In this document: one piece after another, positions 8,020-16,452 of the stretch
Numbering within the stretch: the stretch's first letter is position 1
Layout of the letters: each line of letters opens with the position of its first letter
NCBI RefSeq assembly: GCF_020320395.1
Contig: NZ_JAEDAH010000083.1
Coordinates: 1-46,578 of the forward strand
Length of the DNA stretch: 46,578 nt
Direction of reading: 5' to 3'
DNA from: Thalassolituus marinus
GTDB lineage: Bacteria; Pseudomonadota; Gammaproteobacteria; Pseudomonadales; Oceanobacteraceae
Notes under the pieces: model-generated
Database searches by the model: none
What the model was told of the DNA's origin: nothing
What the model saw: the letters and a program-made list of their open reading frames with translations, nothing else
Position numbers and translations under genes: made by a program

Positions 8020-8706
8020 ATGAGCACTCCACGCCTGCAACTGCATCATCTGAGTCATCAATGGGCGACGACGCCAGCGTCGTCGCCATTATTTACACTG
8101 GATGATCTGCAATTAAACAGCGGCGACTCACTGTTTATGTGTGGCCCGTCCGGCTGTGGAAAATCCACCCTGCTGAATATCATTACTGGCTTATTACCTC
8201 CGACACAGGGCGAGGTGCTGATTAATGGCCAGTCGTTGTACGGGCTGAAACCCGGCGCCCGTGATCGCCTGCGCGCACAGTGCATGGGGGTGATAACTCA
8301 GTCACTGAATTTATTGCCCTACCTTACCGTTGCGGAAAACCTGCGCCTGATGCAGACATTTTCTGCACAAAAGGCGGATAGCGAATGGCAACGCCATTTA
8401 TTGCAGACATTAAATCTCACAGCCCAGGCTCACCAGCCTGTTGAACAACTCAGTATTGGCCAGCAACAGCGTGCTGCCATTGCCCGCGCACTGATTCATA
8501 AGCCATCGTTAATCATTGCCGACGAACCCACCACGGCACTGGATGATGACAATAAAAACGCCTTTATGTCGCTGCTGCTGAATGAAATGCAGAATTTCGA
8601 TACGGCCTTACTGATGGTCAGCCACGACACCCGCTTGCAGCCACATTTCAGCCGTACACTGGATTTACGTCAGTATCAGAGCGCGGAGGCAGACTATGTT
8701 AGTTAA
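8020..8706 (+). CDS. ABC transporter ATP-binding protein (LolD/MacB type)
   Basis: 228-residue ATPase. Walker A GPSGCGKST is at 42-50; the Q-loop is in VITQSLNLLPYLTVAENL; the signature is LSIGQQQR (variant of LSGGQ); Walker B IIADEP is followed by the H-loop SHD. It is the size and type of LolD, FtsE and MacB partners, which drive periplasmic mechanotransmission rather than classical import. It overlaps the permease gene by 11 bp. Its counterparts in the Zur regulons of P. aeruginosa (PA4064) and V. cholerae suggest a role in zinc homeostasis. A strong hairpin lies in the early coding part (8064-8087). Confidence 0.92.
   Translation: MSTPRLQLHHLSHQWATTPASSPLFTLDDLQLNSGDSLFMCGPSGCGKSTLLNIITGLLPPTQGEVLINGQSLYGLKPGARDRLRAQCMGVITQSLNLLPYLTVAENLRLMQTFSAQKADSEWQRHLLQTLNLTAQAHQPVEQLSIGQQQRAAIARALIHKPSLIIADEPTTALDDDNKNAFMSLLLNEMQNFDTALLMVSHDTRLQPHFSRTLDLRQYQSAEADYVS
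8064..8087 (+). repeat. Perfect 11-bp inverted repeat inside the ATPase coding start
   Basis: Arms GGCGACGACGC (8064-8074) and GCGTCGTCGCC (8077-8087) with a 2-base centre. It begins 45 nt into the ABC ATPase gene and encodes a variable linker region. In RNA it would form a very stable stem, possibly limiting read-through or translation after znuD. No T-run follows. Confidence 0.8.
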
Positions 8707-10009
8707 AATTGCTGTGCGCAGTCTGCTGCAACGGCGTCTGGCGGCACTGTTAATTATCGCCGCTATCAGTCTGAGTTTAATGGCGTTATTAATCAGTCGC
8801 GGTGCTGGTGAGGAATTACGCCGCAGCTTCAGCAGCAGTGTCAGTGGCACCGACCTGATTGTTGCTGCGCGTGCTCAGCCTACACAGATTATGCTGTATT
8901 CCGTATTCCGTCTGGGCACACCACCACAAGCCATGTCCGCTGAACGCTGGCAGCAGATCAGCCAGCTGCCTCAGGTCAAATGGAGTTTTCCATTAGTGCT
9001 GGGGGACTCGGTAAAAGGTTTCAGCGTTATTGGCACCAACGACGATTATTTCCGTTATTTTCGCTACGGCGATAAACACCCATTGCAAAGCAGCACAACA
9101 GAAGCACTGCAGTTCGGCCAACCGACAGCGGCTGTTTTAGGTGCCGAAGCTGCGCGTGTACTGGGCTATAAAATCGGTGATTCGTTGTCGCTCAGTCATG
9201 GCATGCATGAGCACAGTTTTGCCGAGCATAAAGAATTGCCGTTTATCGTAAGCGCTATTCTTAAGCCCACCGGCACGCCGGTTGACCGTTCCGTACACGT
9301 GCCGCTGGCCACGCTGGAAGCTCTGCATAATTCAGAGTGGTTGCATACTGTAACTCGCGGGCAGCTGAACAAAGAACACCAACACGAAGAACACGAGCAC
9401 GAAGAACACCAGCACAACGAATCTCATGATGATGACCATGCGCTTACGCTGGCATTTTCTGATTTACCCGAACCCAGCAGTATTTCTGCATTATTCGTCG
9501 GCCTGAAATCCCGTGCCCTCACCTTTCAGGCCCAGGCTTCCATTAACGCCGCACATCAGGAACCGCTGAGTGCAGTCATTCCTGGCGCCGCATTGACTGA
9601 ATTCTGGCAATTATTAGGTAACGCCGAACGATTACTGCAATTTCTCAGTGGCCTGATGTTAATCACGGGCCTGCTTGGCAGTGTGGCAATGCTGCAGGTC
9701 AGCGTGGCTTTCCGTCAACGCGAAATCAGTTTGCTGCGCCTGACCGGTGCCAGCCCCTTGTATATTTTCCTGCTGCTGGAAAGCGAAGTACTGTTGCTGA
9801 CGCTCAGTGCCTGGGTTGTCGCCCTGCTCGGCAGTGGTGCACTGCAAACCCTCGCAGCGCCGTGGATTGCCAGCCACTATGGTTTGCAACTCAGCAGCCA
9901 GTGGTGGCCGGCGGACAGCCTGTGGTTAATTGGTGGCAGTCTGCTTCTCAGCCTGCTGGCCGGACTTGTCCCTGCCCTGTCCGCCTACCGCAAGGCCTTC
10001 CGCCTTTAA
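8696..10009 (+). CDS. FtsX/MacB-like ABC permease with His-rich periplasmic loop
   Basis: 437-residue membrane protein: one TM helix near 17-35, a large periplasmic domain, then three TM helices near 315-430, the FtsX/LolC topology. A loop at about residues 224-246 is packed with His, Glu and Asp (repeats of EHQHEEH and ending DDDH), a likely zinc-binding stretch just before the second TM. This loop and the Zur-linked neighbours point to zinc sensing or handling, as in PA4065-type permeases. FtsX-like permeases usually do not move solutes across the membrane, so it may release zinc from periplasmic or outer-membrane carriers; that is inference. The gene overlaps the ATPase by 11 bp. No terminator is visible after it. 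Confidence 0.9.
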   Translation: MLVKIAVRSLLQRRLAALLIIAAISLSLMALLISRGAGEELRRSFSSSVSGTDLIVAARAQPTQIMLYSVFRLGTPPQAMSAERWQQISQLPQVKWSFPLVLGDSVKGFSVIGTNDDYFRYFRYGDKHPLQSSTTEALQFGQPTAAVLGAEAARVLGYKIGDSLSLSHGMHEHSFAEHKELPFIVSAILKPTGTPVDRSVHVPLATLEALHNSEWLHTVTRGQLNKEHQHEEHEHEEHQHNESHDDDHALTLAFSDLPEPSSISALFVGLKSRALTFQAQASINAAHQEPLSAVIPGAALTEFWQLLGNAERLLQFLSGLMLITGLLGSVAMLQVSVAFRQREISLLRLTGASPLYIFLLLESEVLLLTLSAWVVALLGSGALQTLAAPWIASHYGLQLSSQWWPADSLWLIGGSLLLSLLAGLVPALSAYRKAFRL

Positions 10010-10114
10010 ACAGCGCCACCTGCGCCGGGTCATTCTGAACAAAGGCCTGGCCGCCCGGCACAGGCGAACTGCACGGACTCCTGACTACACTGTGTGCATA
10101 TTCAGGAGAACAGT

Positions 10115-12178
10115 ATGAAAAAAATAACAGCCTCCCAACCTTCTGCGTTGCGCCCGGCGGCGCTGCTGACCAGCCTGTCGCTGGCCCTGCTCAGCGCCTG
10201 CGGACCAGCCGGCTCTGGCACCAGCACAACAAGGTCGTCTTCAGCCGCAGCCGATGCGATGGGCAATACCACACCGTCTGCCTACACCATTGCCGCGCAG
10301 CAGCAGGTGCGCGACAGCCTGCCGCTGGCAGATCGCAGCGATTTTGAGCAGGCAGAACGCGGCCTGATTGCCAGTCCGGAACGACTGCAGACGGCCTCCC
10401 TGCGTGACGATGCCAGCCATGTCTGGGACCGTCCGTCTTACGATTTTATTGACGGCGCCGCACCGGATTCCGTCAACCCCAGTCTGTGGCGTCAGGCGAA
10501 GCTGAATAACATCAACGGTCTGTTTGAAGTAGTGCCGGGCGTGTATCAGTTGCGGGGATTTGATCTGTCGAATATGACGCTGATCCGGGGTGAAAATGGC
10601 TGGATTATTGTTGACCCGTTAACCTCAAAAGAGACTGCCGCCAACGCCTTCCGCTTTGCCCTGCAGCAGTTTGCACTGCGTGGCGATACAGAGCAGCGCA
10701 TCAGTGCCATTCTGTTTACTCACAGCCATATTGACCATTTCGGTGGTGTGCTCGGCATTATCAGTGCACAGGATATTGAGCGTCAGAATATTCCGGTCGT
10801 TGCACCGCTTGGCTTTATGGAAGAAGCGACCAGCGAAAACATGATCGCAGGGACTGCCATGAGCCGTCGCGCCGTGTTTATGTACGGTAAAAATCTGCCA
10901 CGCAATGAACGCGGCCATGTTGATTCCGGTCTGGGCAAAGGTCCGGCCTTCGGCGAATTCAGTATTGTTAAACCCAATACACTGGTAGGTGAAACCGATA
11001 CCCGCCTGACGCTGGATGGTGTGGATTTTCAGTTCCAGTACACGCCGGAGTCAGAAGCACCGGCGGAGTTCACCTTCTATCTGCCACAGCATAAAGCGTT
11101 CTGTGGCGGTGAAGTGGTATCACGCAATATGCATAACCTTTACACCCTGCGTGGTGCCAAAGTGCGGGATGCGCTGAAATGGAGTGGCTACATTGAGGAA
11201 ATGCGTTCCCTCTACGCCGACGCCGATGTGTACTTCGCCAGCCATCACTGGCCAGTGTGGGGCCGCGATCATATTCAGACCTTCCTCAAGCAGCAGCGTG
11301 ATACCTACAAGTTTATTCACGATCAGACCGTACGACTGATGAATCAGGGTAAAACACCGGGAGACATCGCTGAAGTACTGACACTGCCAGCCAGTTTGCA
11401 GCAGGCCTTTTCCAGCCGCGGTTATTACGGCACGGTGAAGCATAATGCGCGTGCTGTTTATCAGGGCTACCTTGGCTGGTACGACGCCAATCCCGCGCAC
11501 CTGGACCCGCTGCCAAACGCTGAGCGCGCGCGCGGTTATGTGGCTCTGGCCGGTGGTGCAGACGCACTGATCAGTACAGCCCGTGAGGCGATGAATCAGG
11601 GTAATTATCGCTGGAGTGCCGAGTTGTTAAATCATCTCGTTTTCGCTCAGCCTGACAATGATGAAGCACGCGAACTGCTGGCCGCCAGCTATGACCAGAT
11701 GGGTTATCAGGCAGAGTCCGGACCATGGCGCGACGTGTATTTAACCGGCGCACTGGAATTACGTCACGGCACACCGGAAAGCGGGATTAATATCGCCACC
11801 ATGCGTGACATGTTGTTGCTGACACCAATCGAAAACTTTTTCGATACGCTGGCGGTACGTCTGAAAGCTGAGGATGCCGAAGACAAACAGCTGAGTGTGA
11901 CCATTCACTTTACCGATATGAATGAAAGCTACCGCCTGTGGATTGAAAATGCAGTACTGCACCATAAACCACTGACCGCTGCAGACCCGGCAGCCGATGC
12001 TACCCTGAATCTGACGCACGAATTGTTTGTGAATATTCTGATTGGCGAGGCAGGACTGAAAGACACTCTGTTCTCGGATGATTTATCCGTCGACGGCAGC
12101 CGTCTGGATCTGGTGCGCTTTTTCTCATTGTTTGAAAAGCCGGTAACATCCTTCCCGATTGTCGTGCCTGCCAGCTGA
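10115..12178 (+). CDS. Alkylsulfatase-like metallo-beta-lactamase lipoprotein (SdsA/BDS1 family)
   Basis: 687 residues. Lipobox LLSAC puts lipidated Cys at 29. The metallo-beta-lactamase domain holds THSHIDHFGG (202-211) with the HxHxDH zinc ligands, then GGEVVSRNMHNLYTLRGA and FASHHWPVWG, both typical of type III alkylsulfatases. An alpha-helical dimerisation domain and an SCP2-like C-terminal domain follow. Such enzymes hydrolyse primary alkyl sulfates such as dodecyl sulfate to alcohol and sulfate. The start at 10115 has CAGGAG; the ATG at 10094 lacks one. The lipoprotein signal is unusual against the periplasmic or secreted family members I know. It lies 105 bp after the zinc operon and could be read through, but an own promoter is as likely. 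Confidence 0.9.
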   Translation: MKKITASQPSALRPAALLTSLSLALLSACGPAGSGTSTTRSSSAAADAMGNTTPSAYTIAAQQQVRDSLPLADRSDFEQAERGLIASPERLQTASLRDDASHVWDRPSYDFIDGAAPDSVNPSLWRQAKLNNINGLFEVVPGVYQLRGFDLSNMTLIRGENGWIIVDPLTSKETAANAFRFALQQFALRGDTEQRISAILFTHSHIDHFGGVLGIISAQDIERQNIPVVAPLGFMEEATSENMIAGTAMSRRAVFMYGKNLPRNERGHVDSGLGKGPAFGEFSIVKPNTLVGETDTRLTLDGVDFQFQYTPESEAPAEFTFYLPQHKAFCGGEVVSRNMHNLYTLRGAKVRDALKWSGYIEEMRSLYADADVYFASHHWPVWGRDHIQTFLKQQRDTYKFIHDQTVRLMNQGKTPGDIAEVLTLPASLQQAFSSRGYYGTVKHNARAVYQGYLGWYDANPAHLDPLPNAERARGYVALAGGADALISTAREAMNQGNYRWSAELLNHLVFAQPDNDEARELLAASYDQMGYQAESGPWRDVYLTGALELRHGTPESGINIATMRDMLLLTPIENFFDTLAVRLKAEDAEDKQLSVTIHFTDMNESYRLWIENAVLHHKPLTAADPAADATLNLTHELFVNILIGEAGLKDTLFSDDLSVDGSRLDLVRFFSLFEKPVTSFPIVVPAS

Positions 12179-12231
12179 TAACTTAAGTCAGCCTTAGCCA
12201 TCCAGGCTCATTCCACCACCAGACAGCAGCG

Positions 12232-13248
12232 TTAATCGCTGCTGTTCTGGCGGCTACGGTACTGACCCGGTGCCATGCCATACCAGCGTTGAAATGCCTT
12301 ACTGAAATTAGCACTGTCGCTGAACCCTAAACGCAGTGACAGTTCGGTAATGGAACAGGTGCTGCTAGCCAGATAATAAACGGCCAGTTCTGCACGGACA
12401 TCATTCATTAACTGACGGAAGCTGGTGTCTTCCTGCTGCAGATGACGACGCAGTGAACGCTCACTGCTGTTCAGCAGAGTCGCTACTTCAGCCAGTGATG
12501 GCTCACCCTGTTCCAGCATCGCCTGCAGGGTGTTACGTACCCGCTCGCGCCAGCTTAAGGCGTTCATTTTCTGCAGATAGGATTTCACCTGCGCTTCATT
12601 GGCCACTGCCAGTTGCTGATCACCGGCCATATCACTTTTATTCAGAGTGGCACGATCAAACCACAGGCAGTTGGTAGCCTGAGCAAAGGCTGGCGTCAGC
12701 TGAAAACACTGTTGCCACGGCGATACATCCAACGGCTGCTGACGCATCAGGTCTACGGCCAGCAGTGTTGTTTCAACACCGGTTAACTGTCGGGAAAACA
12801 CCATCAGCGTGGAAAAAAATCCGTCCACAGACATCGGGCTGATGGGTACACCGGCCAGAGGGTCGACAGCAAAACCGACCCGGTCGGGCTGGTAAATTAC
12901 GCGAATATTAACCGAGTCGGAAATCATCGCATGGTAGCGCCCGAGCTTATCAATCACCGCCCCCATATTGTCACTGGTCAGCATCAGCAAACCCAGCGCG
13001 CGAAAATGCATAGGCTGCACATAACGTGAAACCTTAAGGCCAAAGGCAGAATCTGCCGTTGCCATTTCCACCAGTTGCCAGAAGCGGGTCATGGTTGCAA
13101 TAGGTATACGCGCTTCCGGTTCTTTTTCCAGTTGCGTGAGGTTGAGCCCTACCTCAGCGAGCAAAGGTTGTGGATCAACTGCACTGGCACGCAACGCCTT
13201 GCAGATCGCCAGCGACCAGGCGGCTATGGTAGTAGGCTGCTGATTCAT
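12232..13248 (-). CDS. AraC-family regulator with Arabinose_bd-type N-terminal domain
   Basis: 338 residues. The N-terminal two-thirds resembles the Arabinose_bd domain of the OruR/ArgR-like AraC group. The C-terminal helix-turn-helix pair includes SITELSLRLGFSDSANFSKAFQRWYGMAPGQYR, typical of AraC. Its ATG overlaps the hydrolase stop (ATGA), so it is the last gene of an aldolase-hydrolase-regulator operon and may regulate it or the convergent alkylsulfatase gene. The ligand is unknown. Confidence 0.9.
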   Translation of the reverse strand: MNQQPTTIAAWSLAICKALRASAVDPQPLLAEVGLNLTQLEKEPEARIPIATMTRFWQLVEMATADSAFGLKVSRYVQPMHFRALGLLMLTSDNMGAVIDKLGRYHAMISDSVNIRVIYQPDRVGFAVDPLAGVPISPMSVDGFFSTLMVFSRQLTGVETTLLAVDLMRQQPLDVSPWQQCFQLTPAFAQATNCLWFDRATLNKSDMAGDQQLAVANEAQVKSYLQKMNALSWRERVRNTLQAMLEQGEPSLAEVATLLNSSERSLRRHLQQEDTSFRQLMNDVRAELAVYYLASSTCSITELSLRLGFSDSANFSKAFQRWYGMAPGQYRSRQNSSD

Positions 13249-14156
13249 GCGTGCTCCCGCAGAAAACTGCAGATGGCCGCCGTCACCGCAGAGGGTGCTT
13301 CCAGCTGCGGGTAATGGCCAACCCCGGCCAGCGATACAATATTCTTATCCGTCACCAGCTCGCGATAACGATGCACCATGTGCTTGCCGGAGATAGGATC
13401 GTCGGCACCGTTAATCAACTGCAATGGCAGCAACGTATGAGCCAGCGCATTCACCCAGCGATCGCGATAACGTCGGCGCTCCTGCATATAGCGAATCAGC
13501 TTGTGCATCACGCGCGATCCCTGATTAAAGCAATGCAGTTGCCATAAGCCACTGAGTTCTTCCATAGCAAGCGGTTGTTTGCAGATATGGGCGAAGGTTT
13601 TATGCAGCTTTTTTTCAGTGAAAAAGCGGGCAAAGACGAAGCCCAGCGGGCTGATTAATAATTTCTGTGCCAGCACCGGACGGTGAGTTTCGGGAAACAG
13701 ACCACCATTCAGTAACTGCACGCTGAGCAATGTCAGCAACGATGTTTCAGTCTGCCGCGCCAGCAGTTCCTGCGCTACCGTATCGCCATAATCATGGGCT
13801 ACCAGATGGCAATGCGTAATACCCTGAGCCGACAACAAAGCTTCAAACATATCGGCCTGCAGCTTTATCGAATAGTCCCTTGCCGGTGATTTATCACTGA
13901 AACCAAAGCCCGGCATATCGGCGGTAATAACATAATATTTTTCCGCCAGAGGCTGCCACTGATGACGCCAGTCCCAGCTGGCGCTGGGAAAGCCGTGAAT
14001 CAGAAGCACTACCGGGTTTTTCGGGTTGCCTGCCGTTTGCCAGAACACCTGACGCCCGTGAAAATCAAAGTAACGTCCCTGTTGCTGCCATTGACTCAGC
14101 GATGGTGCCACGTAGCCATCCGCGGACTGACGGGCATTACTTGGCATAGGGGGCAT
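13245..14156 (-). CDS. Alpha/beta hydrolase with Asp nucleophile
   Basis: About 303 residues of alpha/beta-hydrolase fold. The oxyanion motif HGFPSASWDW, nucleophile elbow AHDYGD (Asp, not Ser), a late acid in GADDPIS and catalytic His in GVGHYPQLE are visible. An Asp nucleophile is typical of haloalkane dehalogenases and epoxide hydrolases; HDYG variants also occur in other hydrolases. The substrate is unknown. ATGs at 14156, 14147 and 14210 are in frame; 14156 gives a short overlap with the upstream aldolase gene and is my choice, but the N-terminus is uncertain. Confidence 0.85.
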   Translation of the reverse strand: MPPMPSNARQSADGYVAPSLSQWQQQGRYFDFHGRQVFWQTAGNPKNPVVLLIHGFPSASWDWRHQWQPLAEKYYVITADMPGFGFSDKSPARDYSIKLQADMFEALLSAQGITHCHLVAHDYGDTVAQELLARQTETSLLTLLSVQLLNGGLFPETHRPVLAQKLLISPLGFVFARFFTEKKLHKTFAHICKQPLAMEELSGLWQLHCFNQGSRVMHKLIRYMQERRRYRDRWVNALAHTLLPLQLINGADDPISGKHMVHRYRELVTDKNIVSLAGVGHYPQLEAPSAVTAAICSFLREHA

Positions 14157-14889
14157 TAATCCGGTCGAGTCGACGCAGAAGTCCCGGCCAGGCCAGCTGG
14201 CCGCCAGCATTGCGGGTTACCTGCTGAGCGGCTTGCTGAATTCCGTCAACAATCGTCTGCGGAACCTGAATCAGAGGCTGCCCGGTACTTTGAGCCAACA
14301 GCTGAATTTCGCAGGCACGCTGCAGAATAAACATATTGAGAAATGCGTCGGCTACATTACCTGCACAGGTTAACAGGCCATGATTGCGCAGAATCATAAA
14401 CTGGGTCTGACCGAGGTCAGCCACCAAGCGTACTTTCTCTTCCGGGTTCAGAGCCACCCCTTCATAATCGTGGTAGCTGAGGCCCGACAAAGGGAACAGC
14501 GATTGTTGTGACAGCGGCTGCAGCCCATCCTCCAGCGCCGATACGGCGACCCCTTCGCGGGTATGCAGGTGAATAACACACAAAGCATCTTCACGTGCTT
14601 CGTGCACTGCACTGTGGATAGTAAAACCAGCAGGATTGATGTCGTACTCTGAATCCATCACCTTGTTGCCCTGCAAGTCGACTTTAACCAGACTCGAAGC
14701 GCTGACTTCGTCGAACATAAGTCCGTAGGGATTAATCAGAAAATGGTGCTCCGGACCGGGGACTCGGGCAGAAATATGGGTAAAAATCAGGTCATCCCAC
14801 CCGTAATGGGCAACCAGGTTGTAGCAGGCCGCAAGGTCTTTGCGCATTTGCCATTCTTCAGCCGAAACACTGGCTTTAACGTTCGCCAT
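14137..14889 (-). CDS. Class II aldolase/adducin family protein
   Basis: 250 residues of the fuculose-phosphate-aldolase fold. The zinc-binding His pair is in VIHLHTREG and a third His in RNHGLL; FTHISARVPG is the usual early motif. Members cleave sugar phosphates or act as decarboxylases or dehydratases, but many in this subgroup are uncharacterised. It is first in an operon with an alpha/beta hydrolase and an AraC regulator. 82 bp separate it from DUF454 upstream, so co-transcription with that gene is possible. Confidence 0.88.
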   Translation of the reverse strand: MANVKASVSAEEWQMRKDLAACYNLVAHYGWDDLIFTHISARVPGPEHHFLINPYGLMFDEVSASSLVKVDLQGNKVMDSEYDINPAGFTIHSAVHEAREDALCVIHLHTREGVAVSALEDGLQPLSQQSLFPLSGLSYHDYEGVALNPEEKVRLVADLGQTQFMILRNHGLLTCAGNVADAFLNMFILQRACEIQLLAQSTGQPLIQVPQTIVDGIQQAAQQVTRNAGGQLAWPGLLRRLDRINAPYAK

Positions 14890-14971
14890 CCGATGTCCTC
14901 TTTCTTATTTTTGTCTGCTTGTCACACCATATCAGGCTGGTGCTGTTTTTCTGCAAATTTTCGTAACGTCG

Positions 14972-15421
14972 CTAGTCGCGTTTTTCTGCTTCGTTGTCTT
15001 TCAGCACCAGGGTTGGTAAGCGCAGTATGTAAATACTTACCCCTGTGCCAATTAAAGGCAAAATGATTTTAATAGCGGTACGATCGGTGAGTACAAACGC
15101 GGTAAGCAGCATGGTCGCCCACATAATAATCAGGGTATAAACCTTGGCTTTACGTGGCATACCTTTACCGTCGAGATAATAAATAACGTACTGACCGAGA
15201 CGCGGATGTTCAATCAGCCAGTGGTAAAATTTTGGCGAAGTGCGGATAAAACAAGCAGCCGCCAGCAGCAGAAATGGCGTGGTCGGCAGTACCGGCAGAA
15301 AAATACCGGCAACGCCGAGAGCAACACTCAGCCAACCACAGGAAAATACCAGCATCCGGATCAGAGGCTGGCGAATAACGGCACGTTCAGCGATGTTAGG
15401 TTCCTGCATATCTGACGTCAT
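14972..15421 (-). CDS. YbaN/DUF454 inner-membrane protein
   Basis: 149 residues with the DUF454 signature GIFLPVLPTTPFLLLAA, followed by CFIRTSPKFYHWL and a GKGMPRKAK loop. About four TM segments are present. The function is unknown. Its ATG overlaps the LysR stop by 4 bp (15418-15421), so it is translationally coupled to that gene; this overlap fixes the start. Confidence 0.88.
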   Translation of the reverse strand: MTSDMQEPNIAERAVIRQPLIRMLVFSCGWLSVALGVAGIFLPVLPTTPFLLLAAACFIRTSPKFYHWLIEHPRLGQYVIYYLDGKGMPRKAKVYTLIIMWATMLLTAFVLTDRTAIKIILPLIGTGVSIYILRLPTLVLKDNEAEKRD

Positions 15422-16323
15422 AACGGGTCCGACGCGGTTGGGCTTTCTTTATTCTGGCTGTGTGCGAGCAGAAATTCCACAAAGGTACGATTCGCCACAG
15501 ACAGGTAGCCGCCACGCCGCCAGGCAATAGAGAGATCCAGCCACACCGGCTGGGTAAAAGGCACTGCCACCAGCTGTGGATCGTCTCGAATCACCATGGG
15601 GAGCAAGGTGGTAATGGCAAAACCCTGCTTCACAATCTGGCGAATCAGCGCCAGCAGGTTGGTCTCGAAACCGATATTGGCCTGTAGTCCGTGTTCTGCA
15701 CACAGTCGGTCAATCACTTCGCGGTGAAAATAGCCCTGCTTGAATAACACCAGCTCTTCGTCGAAGAACTCGTCAAAGCGGATAGCCTTACGCTGAGCAA
15801 GCGCGTGATCGTCCGGCACAATGGCCATCATCTGATCGCGCAGAAAACAGCGGCTTTCCAGTTCTGCCGGCGGTGCATCGGCCACCACCACACCAATATC
15901 GATTTCCCCTTCCATGATCATGCGCTGAATGGCCCGGGTGCCGGCCTCCACCACTGACAGGCGAACACCGGGGTAGCGCTCACGAAAGGCCATCAGAATC
16001 GGTGGGAAGTAATACGAGCCGAGCATATTGGAAATACCGATACGCACCTCGCCCTGCTGCAGGCCATGCAATTCATGCATCGCCAGTTCGGCGTCAGCCA
16101 CCCCCTGCAGAATCTGACGTGCGTGCGGTAACAGCACAAGGCCTTCGTCGGTCAGCGTCACGCGGCGTTCGTTACGATGAAACAGTGTCAGCCCCAGCTC
16201 ATCCTCCAGCTTTCTGACCGCCATGCTCACCGCCGGCTGGGCGGTATGCAGCTGCTGAGCGGCCGCGGTAAAGCTGCCCTGCTCCGCCACGGCGAGAAAG
16301 TAACGTAAGGCTCTCAGGTCCAT
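15418..16323 (-). CDS. LysR-family transcriptional regulator
   Basis: 301 residues. The N-terminal winged helix MDLRALRYFLAVAEQGSFTAAAQQLH... is followed by a substrate-binding domain with LGSYYFPPILMAFRERYPGVRL. The start at 16323 has CAGGAGA seven bases upstream; the longer reading frame from 16353 has none. It is divergent from an MFS exporter, with a dyad in between, the usual arrangement for LysR control of its neighbour. It is followed by DUF454. Confidence 0.93.
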   Translation of the reverse strand: MDLRALRYFLAVAEQGSFTAAAQQLHTAQPAVSMAVRKLEDELGLTLFHRNERRVTLTDEGLVLLPHARQILQGVADAELAMHELHGLQQGEVRIGISNMLGSYYFPPILMAFRERYPGVRLSVVEAGTRAIQRMIMEGEIDIGVVVADAPPAELESRCFLRDQMMAIVPDDHALAQRKAIRFDEFFDEELVLFKQGYFHREVIDRLCAEHGLQANIGFETNLLALIRQIVKQGFAITTLLPMVIRDDPQLVAVPFTQPVWLDLSIAWRRGGYLSVANRTFVEFLLAHSQNKESPTASDPL

Positions 16324-16363
16324 ATTCGTCTCCTGCAATATAGCGCGACCCAAGGCATAACAA

Positions 16364-16381
16364 TATCTTATAGATAAGATA
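16364..16381. promoter_or_regulatory. Palindromic putative LysR operator
   Basis: Perfect 8-2-8 dyad TATCTTAT-AG-ATAAGATA between the divergent LysR and MFS genes. The site is A+T-rich and 40 bp before the LysR start; the MFS start is 71 bp away. It fits a LysR-type recognition site, though it is inferred from position only. Confidence 0.6.
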
Positions 16382-16452
16382 ACAACTATATATTTTCCTG
16401 ATCTGGTTACTGGTGCCAGACTTAGTCAGATAATCCTTTTCAGACCCTCAGC

